Origin: Eustoma russellianum
Lineage: Eukaryota > Streptophyta > Magnoliopsida > Gentianales > Gentianaceae
Assembly: GCA_036186865.1 (NCBI GenBank)
Contig: AP025075.1
Location: forward strand, 17,880,019-17,944,018
DNA: 64,000 nucleotides
Direction of reading: 5' to 3'
Translations under genes and position numbers: made by a program
Shown: positions 45,142-55,540 of the stretch, one piece after another
Layout of the letters: every line of letters starts with the position of its first letter
Numbering within the stretch: the stretch's first letter is position 1
The notes under the pieces: model-generated
Told to the model about the DNA's origin: nothing
Seen by the model: only the letters and a program-made list of their open reading frames with translations
Databases searched by the model: none

Positions 45142-46594
45142 TCACAAGTACCATAACGTTGGTGCATGTAAGTCGTCACAAAATGTCGTGGTTTTGTGAT
45201 AAGACCACCATAGTTTGCAATCATAAGCGCTCTGAATGTGAATCAAGTTACGTACCCCTAGTCCTCCTTCTGCTTCCGTGTAACATATATCTGCGAATGA
45301 TATCCAATGATGCTTATCACTCCATAAGAATAATGCAATTTTGCGATTAAGTGTACTGATAACACTTTTAGGTAGACGAGCCGCCGCTAAGATATGTAAT
45401 GGCATAGCAGTCAGCACTGATTTTAACAAGACCAAACGACTCTCAGGAGAAAGCAATCGGCTGGCCCATCCAGTGAGAGTTGCATCAAAGTGTTGAATCA
45501 GTGTAGCGCAGTATGTAGCCGTATTGATACCCCGATAGAGATAAGAGCCCAAGTATTTTATCGGTAGTGTTGATAATGGCATGGTTAAAATTTGCGAAAT
45601 GGTACTAAGTTGCTGCTGTGAGATGTAAGAGCTAGGGACAAATTGACTCTTTGCATAATTGACTAGTTGCCCAGGTGCTAGCTGATACGTATGTAGGAAG
45701 GATTGGAACTTTCGCAAATTCTGTGTAGACGCATTTAAAAACAACAAATCATCTGCATATGCTAGGTGTGAAACTGGTTTAGTTCGCCCCAAAGAAAAAC
45801 CGCAAAGAGATCCAGTGTTGAAAAGATTATTTATACCACAGCTGAAACCTCCTGAACAAATGATAAATAGTAGAGGAGACAATGGGTCTCCTTGTTTTAC
45901 TCCTCGTGTGGGCGAGAAAAATCCATAAGAAGATCCATTAATGGCGATGGATAGCTTGGATAGACTCATATTATTCATTATGATACGAGTGAATTGTGAT
46001 GCAAACCCAAATTTACATAGCAATGCCTCCAAGTACAACCAACTGGCTCTATCAAAGGCCTTTGCCATGTCAAGTTTGATCATAACATTTCTGCCATGAA
46101 CTTTCCTATCTATCAGATGTACCATATCATTTTGCCATTAGAACATGTTCACTGATATCATGGCCTTTTAGAAATCCAATTTGCTCAGGAGAGATGATTT
46201 TCGGCAACAAAGTATTTAGTCTTGAAGCAATGATTCTGGTAGTCACCTTACTAATGAAGTTTGATAGACATATTGGACGAAAATCTACATACGTCGATGG
46301 TTGGGATTTTTTAGGAATTAAAGTTATTAGAGATGAGACCATTACCTGAGGTGGAGGAATGCCCAAAAAGAATTCTTGAATGGCGAGTGTAACATCCAAG
46401 TGTATTATATCCCAGCATGTTCTGAAGAAATGACCATTGTATCCGTCTTGGCCTGCGGCACTGCTTGGGCTAAGGTGCCAAACTGCATGTTTTATTTCGT
46501 TTGCATCTGGCACGGCGGCAAGCATGTAGTTATCTGCGTGCGTTATCAATGTAGGAATGCATTGAAGAAAATCTTCTACACCAACCACGGGCAC
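45142..46594 (-). pseudogene. LINE-1 ORF2 reverse transcriptase
   Basis: Segment 46594-46127 carries the RT N-terminus (LSPSSAAGQDGYNGHFFRTC; LITLIPKKSQPSTYVDFRPI). Segment 46125-45142 carries the core with KLDMAKAFDRASW, TRGVKQGDPLSPLLFI and the catalytic YADD (45759-45748). Thumb-region residues such as KYLGSYLYRG follow. The two segments are in different frames at 46127/46125, a tiny frameshift. RT residues otherwise look intact. Confidence 0.9.
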
Positions 46595-46675
46595 CTGCGT
46601 GAAGAGATGTTTGTAAAAAGAAACTGCTACATCCCCTAAAACAGCATTATCTTGCAGTGGACTTCCTGAACTGCT

Positions 46676-47797
46676 TTATAAACCACGTATGAGTTGTCTT
46701 CGATGCTTGTCCTTAACAATTGCATGAAAATATGTTGTGTTAGTTTCTCCTTCTGTTAACCAATGCGTTCTAGATTTTTGTGCCCAATATGAGCTCTGTG
46801 CTTTGTTGGCCTGAAGAAGTTGGGCATGTGCGAGGGACATTGCTGCTCTATTATCTTGCGTAGGGTGTGCATCAAATTGGGCTTCCTGCCGTTTATAGCT
46901 AGCCTCTGCCATCTCCACATTGTTAAAAATATATCCATATACTTCTTGGTTCCAAACTCGAAGATCCTTTTTGAGACGAGTAAGTTTGGAATAAAGGCCA
47001 TGCATGCCCCCGATCATTGGATAATCATGTCACTTTTCTTTTACAGATAGGACAAAATTTGTATGTAATGCCCAAGCATTTATGTATCAAAATGGGATAT
47101 GAGGCAGTGTTTGTGACAACGTACACTTGATGAAAAGTGGGGCATAGTCAGATGTTGCTCTTGATAGATGGTGAACTATAATGTCGGCAAATAGGTCCGA
47201 GAAAGAGATTGTGCATAAGTATCTGTCTAAGCATCGCATAACTCTACCTTGACCCGTTCCACGCGCCCAAGTGAATAATGTGCCTTTAATGGGAAGGTCC
47301 TGAAGGCCGCAAATGTTCACACAATCTTTGAAGTCATCCATGATGCGAAGAGATGGTGTAGATCTACCTTTGTGTTCTTCTAATGAAAGGAAAGTGTTGA
47401 AATCTCCACCTATTATCCACGGCATGGAGATGGTGCGTGATACTACAATTAGAGAATCCCAGAGAGGTCGTCTTTTAGCAATTGTATGTCGGCCATACAC
47501 CACGGACCAAGCAAATGACTGTTGAGTTGGTATAAAGTTAAAAGTGAAGAGGGAAGTTTGTTCACCGTGACATACATCCAGCAATTGTAATGAAGACGAT
47601 CTCCAAAAAATCCAGATGTTTTCCTGGCAAGTTGACAGCGCATTGGGGATTCCCAATTTTAATCTGTAGGAGGTAAGCTTTGAAGGTCGTTGTTTTGGCT
47701 CAATGATCACTAATATATCAAAATGTGTATTATGCACCATCGATATCAATCTGTCTAGTGAGGTTCAAATACCAGTATTCCATGTGATGGCATTCAT
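46676..47797 (-). pseudogene. LINE-1 ORF2 N-terminus: AP-type endonuclease and linker
   Basis: The original ATG (47797) overlaps the ORF1 stop as ATGA. The frame meets TGA at 47767-47765 within the WNxxG motif, so ORF2 is broken early. Downstream, 47749-47087 shows the endonuclease motifs IIEPKQ, VVYGRH, WIIGGDFNTF and RCLDRY. The last active-site motif, SDH in relatives, reads SDY (TSDYAPLF), a likely loss of the catalytic His. The linker 47017-46676 (YSKLTRLKKDLRVWNQEVYG) leads toward RT. Confidence 0.85.
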
Positions 47798-49265
47798 AAT
47801 GAGGTTTGGGGTGGTGTAGAGCCCAAATGAGTGGCACTTCGAGTAACTACTGTCGATGGAGGTCTTGGTGGCAATTCTTTTCGTAGTCGGTGTTTTCGTC
47901 TAGTTGGAGCTGGAATGAATCCCTCAAGATCAGTGTGTGTACTTGTTAAGCAGTCACGTAGGATATCTTCGTCACTTGTACTTGGTGGACGAGAGGAATG
48001 ACGCTTGTTGAAGTTTTCAGCATCCTCAATCATCTGCTGCTGGAACTGAAAGCGGGGAGTATCATCCATAACATTTCTGGGATTACCATGGTCGATTTCA
48101 GAATATGAGACTTGACAATAGTCAGGATCATCAGCAAGGGTCTGAGTATGCGTTAATGTATCATCTGTTGTACCGTGCCTTGTATGCAGGGTATCTGTAT
48201 GATGCATCAGAGAATCGTCATTATCATCTATGTGTTGCGATGGCAGCGCTGGGCCAGAGATGTCTTGATCAATATTGGCATTGAGATCATCCTCCTCGTT
48301 AAGATCATCTGGAATTGGTTCAGCATCTTTCCCTAGATTGGACATCTGTGGATCGGAGATGGCAGCAGAAGCCGTCTCTGCATGACATTTTGATAACGTA
48401 GTTTTTTGTGGTTCCTGATGTGAAGATGGCCTTTTGATGAGCAAAACAATGGTGTACGGATCCAAGGCGTGATCTTTTGGGTTCTTCTTAGGAGTCCATC
48501 TGGTGGCGTTCTTTTGGGGTTTGAAGGGTTTGTCAATGACCTTGTCACCACATGTGGCGGCGGTGTGGCCTAATCTGCGGCAGTCATCACAAAAAGATGG
48601 CAAGTCTTCATATACTATCTTTTGTTGGATTATTTTTTGTTTTCCCTGAAAAAACATCTTCTTGGGAAGATCTGTTGATACATCAGCCACTACACAAACA
48701 CGTGCAACAGACGGACGTAGGCCATCTGCAGTGGCGACGTCAAGCTTGATTGGATGACCTACTACTCGTGAGATCTCAAAAAGTGCTGCCTTTTGATGAA
48801 AATGTAATGGCAAACCTCGAAAAGCTATCCATATAGGCACATCAGAGCATCTGCTGAAGGATCAAAGTCTATCGTCCATTTCGTGACTCCCATTGTGCAG
48901 CCGGCGATCGTCCATGATCGCCGGTAAAAGCACCGTGTGTAATCTGGTTCATGCAGAAAATTCAGTAGTACGTGTGATTGATCCAAAAGAGTGATCTTAA
49001 CGTCTGAATTGAATCCAATTCTCTCAAAAACCTGGCGTATGATCTTAAGTGGTGGTCGTCCAAACCAAAATGTTCCAACGAGAGATAGCCGGTAAGGAGC
49101 GGCCAGTGCGTCAATTTCCTCATCGGAGAAGGCAATCAAGGGATGACCTTTATGCTTGGAAATTAATTTGGGTGAGATCGGTGCCGACGTCGGAGCAGGA
49201 TCTGCAACTACAGCCGCAAATGATCGCGGAGCGCCGCCGGGAGTACCTGGAGAAGACGAAGCCAT
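47794..49265 (-). pseudogene. LINE-1 ORF1: DUF4283-type RNA-binding protein
   Basis: Two overlapping frames, 49265-48825 and 48840-47794, make a protein of about 490 residues broken by one frameshift near 48835. The N-terminus is Ala/Ser/Pro-rich. The DUF4283 core includes LVGTFWFGRPPLKIIRQVFE and YRRSWTIAGCTMGVTKW and continues PIWIAFRGLPLHFH. A CCHC-like knuckle CDDCRRLGHTAATC follows. The acidic middle and the basic ending RRKHRLRKELPPRPPSTVVT are the same in LINE-2. This protein would coat LINE RNA. Confidence 0.88.
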
Positions 49266-49288
49266 TTAACTGCACTATACATATTTTT

Positions 49289-49997
49289 TTTATGAAAGAC
49301 GGGCGGTACCGTCCGGTGATTTTATTGATTTATGTTGCCCTCACTTGTGGCGGAGGAATACCGTGGTTACATTAGCCCTAATTACGGAGGGAGACTCTCC
49401 CAAACCAAATAAAACAGAAGACAAAATTGTACAAAAAGCGCAGTATCATAGCTAATAAAACTCATAATGTACATAAACATAAAATATGACTCAAATCTAT
49501 TGAATTGCACTTGTAAAGTAGTATCCGATGCTTCCTTCGCCTTCGCTTATAAGATGCTAATGAATCCGTCGTTATGACCAGCCATTTTGCGTTGGTGGAG
49601 TATCTCATCGTGAAATACCAAATAAATGACCAAAAAGATGATTAGTATCTGTATAATATGACAGGGGGTAGAGGAATGTAAAGATACCCAATATGTACCA
49701 ACGTTGCCTGTATTCCAATAGAACATAGACAACAGATAATAAAGCCTTGCAAATGCCTCATTGCTTCCGTATGTGATGGTTGGGGAATATTCACCCCTTC
49801 GCCAATGCCCACAGAGCTCAGAAGAAAATTCCAGATCAGAAAACCAAATATTAATACCCATAAAAATCTTGTTAATGTGCGAAATAGCAAGTAATAGAAA
49901 GAGCAGTATCAGAACGTACCAATGTTGCCTATGCCAATAAAAGACATAGGCAACTTCATCCAGAATGCGCCAACCCATTGGGAGACTTTTAGGTGAA
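49289..49997 (-). other. LINE-4 3' untranslated region with stem-loops
   Basis: Stem-loops are at 49703-49733 (imperfect) and 49924-49954 (perfect 10-bp stem GTTGCCTATG/CATAGGCAAC). On the element strand each is followed by (G/A)TTGGTAC. The AAGGTTTTATCC hairpin of the other LINEs was not found here. Confidence 0.7.
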
Positions 49998-50911
49998 CTA
50001 AATTCGGAAGTTGGACAAAGTGGCATCCATAACTATTGCGCCCCTAACTTCACTAGGCAGTTCGGACATATGATGATAACATCTTAAGCCAGCTGCCTTC
50101 AGACCATAGCGCGAAAGCGAATGTGCTGCGGTGTTCACCTCTCTTGGACAGTAGGACAATGTTGAACCATTCAGCTGCAAAAATGTTAGTGTTCTCCTAA
50201 TATCAGCCGCATATTCGATTGTAAGTAATTGTGATCGAGCCAGATGACGCAACAATAGTTGACAATCTGTCTCAACATGTAGTTGATCATGTGACTGGGA
50301 GTAGTAAATAATCGAATACTGCAGTGCCATGAGTTCTGCTCGCATTGGAGGCATAGCAGGTAGACAAAAAACAATAGCAAAAATAAACTGGCCAGCATGA
50401 TCGTGCAATACTGCTCCTGTTGCAGCCTTTGTGTGCTGAACTGCAGCATCAACATTGAGCTTAAATTTGCCTACTGGTGGATGTAACCAGCATATAAGTC
50501 GGGCTCGGCGTGTACGAAGGATTGGCGAAAAAGAAGGCGCAGATAAAAGAGGTATGTGTTGTGCAAATTTTCTCCCTTGTATAGATGCACACCATGTATA
50601 AATATGATCTTTAACTCTCTCAAAGAGTCTCGGATACCAAAAGGTTTCATCTCCAAAACACATTCGGGTGTATTCTTTCCAAATAACCCATACCACCAAC
50701 GAAGGAACTACTGATCCCAATTGTCCAATCATAGTATGTGATGATGCTGTTCGCCACCACCGCATAAGATAACCGCTTATACCGAACTGACGGGGTAGCG
50801 GTCCAGAAAATATTGATGATATTTCATGCCATAATTGCTTGATAACAGTACACCGAAGAAATATATGATCAACGTTGTCTGACTGAACTCTACAAAAAAC
50901 ACATTGTGTAG
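49998..50911 (-). CDS. LINE-4 zinc knuckle and RNase H (5'-truncated ORF2)
   Basis: The frame reads CVFCRVQSDNVDHIFLRC (zf-RVT) and then an RNase H with the first Asp in FKLNVDAAVQHTKAATGAVL, Glu in RAELMAL, Asp in VETDCQLL and His in TAAHSLSRYG. All catalytic positions are kept. The open frame extends upstream to 51023, but those residues come from the antisense of the LINE-2 leader and a microsatellite, so I exclude them. RT and endonuclease are missing. Confidence 0.82.
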
Positions 50912-50930
50912 GATATATATATATATACAG

Positions 50931-51150
50931 AATCAAAAACGATGGTGGAGGGGATAGGGGCGACCGCCGGTGATCGCGCAGCACCTGCCACCGGTGATCG
51001 CGCGGCACCTGCCGCCGCCGCATAGATTCTGCCGGTTACCTGTCATTTTCCGGCATTGCTTTCGCTTTCCGTTCTCCTGGTGATCAGTAGATTTTTCTTT
51101 CATCCGTATATCTGCATCTCTATTATTATTATTTTCGCTCGTTCATCCGT
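50931..51150 (+). promoter_or_regulatory. LINE-2 5' leader with 24-bp GC-rich repeat
   Basis: A GC-rich leader in an AT-rich region. Two 24-bp units starting CCGGTGATCGCGC are at 50967-50990 and 50991-51014, differing at two positions. A C/T-rich stretch precedes the ORF1 ATG (51151). As the 5' end of a non-LTR element it probably contains an internal promoter; that is inference. Confidence 0.6.
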
Positions 51151-52376
51151 ATGGAATCAGCGGCGCCTTCCTTTGTGGCGGTTGTGGCCGGCGAATCCTC
51201 CTCGCAAAAAATCAACATTTCTCCAAAGACAATCTCTCGATACAAAGGTATCCCCTTAATCTCCTTCTTGGATTCAGAAATTGATGCACTTGCTGCTCCT
51301 TTCAAATATTCTTTAGTGGGTACATTCTGGTATGGGCGGCCTCCTTTGAAGGTCATACGAGATGTTTTTGAGAAAATAGGATTTCATCATGATCTCTGTA
51401 TAACCCTAATCGATCAAACACATATATTGCTGAAGTTCCGGAATGAGGCTGAATATTTGTGTTGTTTCTATCGTCGATCATGGCATATCTCAGGCTGCCA
51501 CATGCGTATTACGAAATGGACAGTGGACTTCGATCCTACCACTGATGTTCCTATTGTCCCTGTTTGGATAGCATTGCCTGGTCTACCTATTCAACTTCAT
51601 CGTAAAGAGGAGCTTTTTGAGATAGTTCGGCCTATTGGATCCCCTCTTAAACTCGATGTCGCCACATCCGATGGACCTTCAGTTGCTAGAGTTTGTGTGG
51701 AATTTGATGTTTCTCGGGAATTGCCTCAAAAACTTTATCTGCAGGCTAAGAATTGTTTCATCCTGCAGTCTGTGGAATATGAACATTTGCCGTTATTTTG
51801 CACTTCATGCAGGCGATTAGGCCATGCAGTGGCCTTATGCCCACCGCAAAAATCATCCTCGGTACCACCTCCTCTGCCTCCCCCGCCGCCTCGTCGTCCA
51901 ATATAGCGCTGGACCCCGATTAAAAATAAACATTCTGCACCGCCTGCCACATCTCCAGTTGATCAACCACCGGCTGCTCCGGTGTCACAACCTGACCATG
52001 ATCCGCCAGTTCCCCAAGATAATATCTAGGAACATTTAATCGGTGGGACTGTTACCAATCCTTACATGATATTTCGGATAATTGCAAATTGGGATATTCT
52101 TAGGATAATGATCTTCCAACAGAGGAACCTCCCTTAGACATTCTGACAGTCCCGGAAGAAGTAGTCAGTCGCATACAACTCATGCCTCCTACACCAGACA
52201 CAGACATTCTTATTTCACGCTTACAGGAATCAACGGACTCGGCAGAGTTTATTCCAGTAGTTCCTCGTAGAAAGCGTCGGGCAAGAAAAGATCTTCCTCC
52301 TTTGCCGCTGTCTACTATCCTTACACGCAGTGCTTCTCATGCCATTCAGGGAAGCGATACTACTCTTTCTCAATGA
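51151..52376 (+). pseudogene. LINE-2 ORF1: DUF4283-type RNA-binding protein
   Basis: Starts MESAAPSFVAVVAG and keeps LVGTFWYGRPPLKVIRDVFE, YRRSWHISGCHMRITKW and WIALPGLPIQLHRKEELFEI. The CCHC-like knuckle is CTSCRRLGHAVALC, followed by a proline run. It stops at TAG (51904-51906), then continues in the same frame through a second stop near 52027 to the original end PRRKRRARKDLPPLPLSTIL, with TGA at 52374-52376. The stops look like C-to-T changes. The homologous LINE-1 ORF1 runs to an equivalent end. Confidence 0.88.
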
Positions 52377-52402
52377 ATATTATGATATAGAATATAAGGG
52401 GA

Positions 52403-53638
52403 ATGCGTGCCTCTCTACCCAGAATGCATCAAATAATACGTGATCATCGTTTAAATTTACTTTCTTTGATAGAGCCAAAGCATTCATCTTCCAGTATTGC
52501 TCGTTATGCTTTAGAATTTCGTTTTACGAATCATTTTTCATCGCAGTCCGAACGCATTTGGTTTTTCTGGCGTGACTCAGATTTTCATTTGGTGTCGGTG
52601 CAGGATGAAGACCAAGTGATACATTTTACACTAATCTTTCGGCCACTTCAATTCTCTTTTATGCTATCTGTAGTTTATGGCAAGCATACGATCTTACTAC
52701 GCCGTGCCTTATGGCATTCTTTATGTACACTCTCAGAAACATCTACATTGTCTTGGATAGTTGGGGGAGATTTTAATACGTTTCGATCCTTGTCTGATCA
52801 TGAAGGCCGTTTGAAGCCATCTCTCTCTGATTTACAAGATTTTAATGAATGTATCGAGTCATGTTGTTTGATGTCACCGCAGTTTCATGGGTCAAAATTT
52901 ACTTGGACAGATGGCAGGGGACTTGGAAGAGTACGTCGGAGATTAGACTGGTTATTTATTAACTCTGCTTTTCAGGATAAATTTGAGGATTTACAGCTCA
53001 CTCATCTCCCTCGCATTACCTCTGATCATACATCATTGTTGTTTCTATGTCGTATATGCCAGTCCGAGGTCCGTCGCTCTTTTCGATTTCTAGACTCATG
53101 GTTGCTACACCCGGATTTTCATACTTATACACAACATTCTTGGGCATCTTATCCAACTACTGGCGGCATGTATGATTTCTACTCCAAATTGTTCCGTTTA
53201 AAGAAAGACATACAGTGTTGGAACAAGGAGATCTTTGGTAATATATTTTCCAATGTCCAACAGGCTGAATCCAATATTTCACGAGCTGAACGCGTCTGGG
53301 ACGCGAAGATTCAAGCTGCATTATTTGTCCTTTTGTATTTTCTTCCACTACATCACGGAATCATATTGGAATCTGATTGTGCCCAGATGATATCTCGTTT
53401 GGCCCGCCTGCAACTAGTCCATGGCAACTATTATCTTCGATTACTTCACATGCTCGTTCATCTCCAACGTCTCGACTATCATCATATCTATCGTGAGGCA
53501 AATATGGTAGCACATTACTTAGCTCAACATGCCATGTTCAACCCCATCACACAATATTATGCATCTCGTACTCTTCCTTCATTAGTGCGCGCTTCTATCT
53601 CATTAGATCTTTCCTCCATTCAATTGCGTGTCCCTTGA
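52403..53638 (+). CDS. LINE-2 ORF2 derivative: endonuclease joined to half an RNase H
   Basis: A 411-residue open frame. The endonuclease has LIEPKH, LSVVYGKH, WIVGGDFNTF, FTWTDGRGLGRVRRRLDW and an intact ITSDHTSLLF, so its catalytic set is present from the first Glu onward. A linker (YSKLFRLKKDIQCWNKEIFG) follows. At about 53308 it passes directly into the RNase H C-terminal half (ALFVLLYFLPLHHGIILESD...MVAHYLAQHA). All of RT, the zinc knuckle, and the first Asp and Glu of RNase H are gone. The original ORF2 ATG (52373) is followed by TAG at 52388-52390 in place of Trp, so translation would have to start at 52403 or read through. A non-autonomous product is the likely outcome. Confidence 0.85.
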   Translation: MRASLPRMHQIIRDHRLNLLSLIEPKHSSSSIARYALEFRFTNHFSSQSERIWFFWRDSDFHLVSVQDEDQVIHFTLIFRPLQFSFMLSVVYGKHTILLRRALWHSLCTLSETSTLSWIVGGDFNTFRSLSDHEGRLKPSLSDLQDFNECIESCCLMSPQFHGSKFTWTDGRGLGRVRRRLDWLFINSAFQDKFEDLQLTHLPRITSDHTSLLFLCRICQSEVRRSFRFLDSWLLHPDFHTYTQHSWASYPTTGGMYDFYSKLFRLKKDIQCWNKEIFGNIFSNVQQAESNISRAERVWDAKIQAALFVLLYFLPLHHGIILESDCAQMISRLARLQLVHGNYYLRLLHMLVHLQRLDYHHIYREANMVAHYLAQHAMFNPITQYYASRTLPSLVRASISLDLSSIQLRVP

Positions 53639-54343
53639 TACTCTAAAGTCTTCCACATGGATTGGCGTTTTATCAATCTCACTGCCTGTATCCTAAGGGA
53701 TCCAGGCAGGCTTGGTATGTGTTGCTATTTTTTGGCCTGGCTTTTAATCTGTTTCATAATCATTAATGACTTGCTCTTTTTGCTTGACTGGGCATTGCTT
53801 GGATTACATATTCTGGTGGCGAGACTTTTCTATCAACCACTTGCGGACTCTGCGTCTACGACCCCACTGGCGCGTCATATCAGAACATCGTCGCCTTGGC
53901 ACAAATTTAGCCAAGGTGACATCGGTATGTGTTTGACTTCTCTGTTTTCTCTTCTTTCGATTCTCTCTATCATCGATATAACTTCTCCCTGGCAATCTTC
54001 TGAGGTACGACTCTTCCAGGATACGTCAAGCCCAAGTAGCGAATTATACAACACACTCTGGGGAATACGGTTTGCACAAACTTCTGCAGCAAGCATAGAT
54101 TTGTACTCAATTTTAGATTCATTTCATATCAATGACAGCCGTATAAATATGTACGCTTTTTCCTTCGCCAAGGTTTTATCCACAAGGGTGGTTTTAATTG
54201 GCAAGGTTTTAATGTGGTATATCATATACGACTGGAGATATGTTATTATTAGTTTGATATTTCATTTATTCTCATACTCTGAAGATTGTAATATGGTTTT
54301 CCTCCGCCAAAAGTGAGGTTTCGTCATTAATAAAATTTTTCGC
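53639..54343 (+). other. LINE-2 3' untranslated region with stem-loop
   Basis: A stem-loop is at 53682-53709 (CTGCCTG/CAGGCAG with inner ATCC/GGAT), followed by CTTGGTATG. The conserved AAGGTTTTATCC hairpin is at 54161-54212. Sequence ends in AATAAAATTTTTCGC and the poly(A) tail. The plus-strand open frame 53657-54316 is not supported by any protein motif. Confidence 0.7.
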
Positions 54344-54435
54344 TTAAAAAAATATATACATATATACATATACACATATATATACATATACATACATATA
54401 TATATATACATATATATATACATATATTTTTTTTG
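54344..54435. repeat. TA/CATA microsatellite between LINE-2 and LINE-3
   Basis: Interspersed (TA)n and TACATA units separating the poly(A) of plus-strand LINE-2 from the T-run (poly(A) of minus-strand LINE-3) at 54427-54434. The two LINEs are tail to tail across it. Confidence 0.9.
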
Positions 54436-55540
54436 AAAGGAAAATTTTATTAGCATAATCCCTCACTTCTGGCAGAGGAAAGCCTTATTACAAATCAGAA
54501 AAGTATGGCGATAGTAGCAGTATGTGATTACCAACATCCAAATGTATATGATATGCCGCATTAAAACCTTTCCAAGAAAAACCACCCTTGTGGATAAAAC
54601 CTTGGCGAAGGAAAAAAGCGTACATATTTATATAGATGGAATGTGGATAGGCGCTACCGTGTAAAATGAAATAATGTACAATCCGAAAAGAATCCAAAAA
54701 TAGCAAAATGAATGTAAGCCATGAAGAGGTCCACTGTTGATGTGCCCTCGTTCCGTCGAAAATAGCAAAGTCGCCGTTGCTGAAGCAGACCAATGAGAAT
54801 CGGGATCCCGTCCATGCACAAAATAAATGTGTGACTGAGTGAAAGCGATATAGAAGACATGTTGAAAATTTTAAGGCAAATGGAATGAGGATCATACCAG
54901 GTCTGCCGGCACCTAATAAAGTACCGACAGATGTAGTAAAGAAATGTCAATCCATATGGAAGACATGCAACATTAGGGAACCACGTGCTTGCATAGAGGA
55001 GTCCCTCGTCCCGGCAGAAAGAAAGACATCGTCAACGCGGCCATCAAATAAGAGTCGTAAGACATACCATGCAGGAGAGATAGTAAACGCTGAGTGAAGC
55101 AGACATACAAAACATAGAGAAAGGTGTGTGACAAAACGAAAATATATCATACCAAGTCTGCCTATCCTGACTAAAGAACAGGCGGTAATAGTGAATAGTT
55201 GCCAATCCATTTGGAAGACCTAAAACTGGTATATTCGTAGCCCCGTCAAGTTGAAATCCGATGTAGCTAACCATCCTGTTGGCGATAAAGGATATGCATA
55301 CAATTTAGTTATGTGAATATGATGCACTGGCAGCATCTCATCCGAAGTCCACTCGAACATGACATGAAAATGTCCAAACCATGCATAAAGACATAAAACA
55401 GCGAAGTTATCAGCGACCAACCAACATAGGTGAAGAAATAAAACCAGTAGGTAGCAAATCATACCAAACCTGCCTGAACCCTGAAGGGCACAGGCAGGAA
55501 AATTTAGTTTGCGCCAATCCATATGGAAGACTTATATATA
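54436..55540 (-). other. LINE-3 3' untranslated region with three related modules
   Basis: Three modules of about 250-320 bp start with ATGGATTG(G/A)C. Each holds a stem-loop followed by (T/C)TGGTATGAT: 55469-55498 (8-bp perfect stem with inner CCCT/AGGG), about 55157-55185, and 54903-54930. The AAGGTTTTATCC hairpin lies at 54561-54614 and AATAAAATTTTCC near the end. Open frames here have no recognisable protein motif. Confidence 0.7.

Larger units (their letters stand above)
43281..49280 (-). mobile_element. LINE-1: near full-length plant L1 element
   Basis: About 6 kb on the minus strand, with ORF1 (RNA-binding), ORF2 (endonuclease, RT, zinc knuckle, RNase H) and a 750-bp 3' region with AATAAA near 43290. 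Only about 15 bp precede the ORF1 ATG before the poly(A) tail of LINE-4, so the 5' UTR is cut or very short. Frameshifts and stops in both ORFs make it inactive. A 3' poly(A) tail is not evident; the end merges into ATATAT sequence. Confidence 0.9.
49281..50915 (-). mobile_element. LINE-4: 5'-truncated L1
   Basis: The minus-strand 3' part of an L1. The poly(A) tail (T run at 49281-49288 on the plus strand) follows AATAAAATCACCGGACGG. The body stops at about 50915, inside the zinc-knuckle region, at a short (TA)n, giving a 5'-truncated copy of about 1.6 kb. The 3' region (49289-49997) carries two stem-loops. Confidence 0.85.
50931..54343 (+). mobile_element. LINE-2: plus-strand L1 with RT deleted
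   Basis: It has a complete-looking 5' end with a GC-rich leader, ORF1, an ORF2 lacking the RT domain, a 3' region and a poly(A) tail (CGCTTAAAAAAA ending about 54343). It lies between (TA)n tracts. At 3.4 kb it is about 2.5 kb shorter than LINE-1 because of one internal deletion. Confidence 0.9.

Noticed and set aside
50912..51023. N-terminal extension of the LINE-4 RNase H frame (MRRRQVPRDHRW...)
   Set aside because: These codons come from the antisense of the LINE-2 leader and a TA tract, so the fusion is accidental.
53657..54316. 219-codon open frame after LINE-2 ORF2
   Set aside because: It is hydrophobic and Tyr/Phe-rich by composition, lies in the 3' untranslated region with hairpin modules, and the related frames in LINE-1 and LINE-3 are not conserved in phase.
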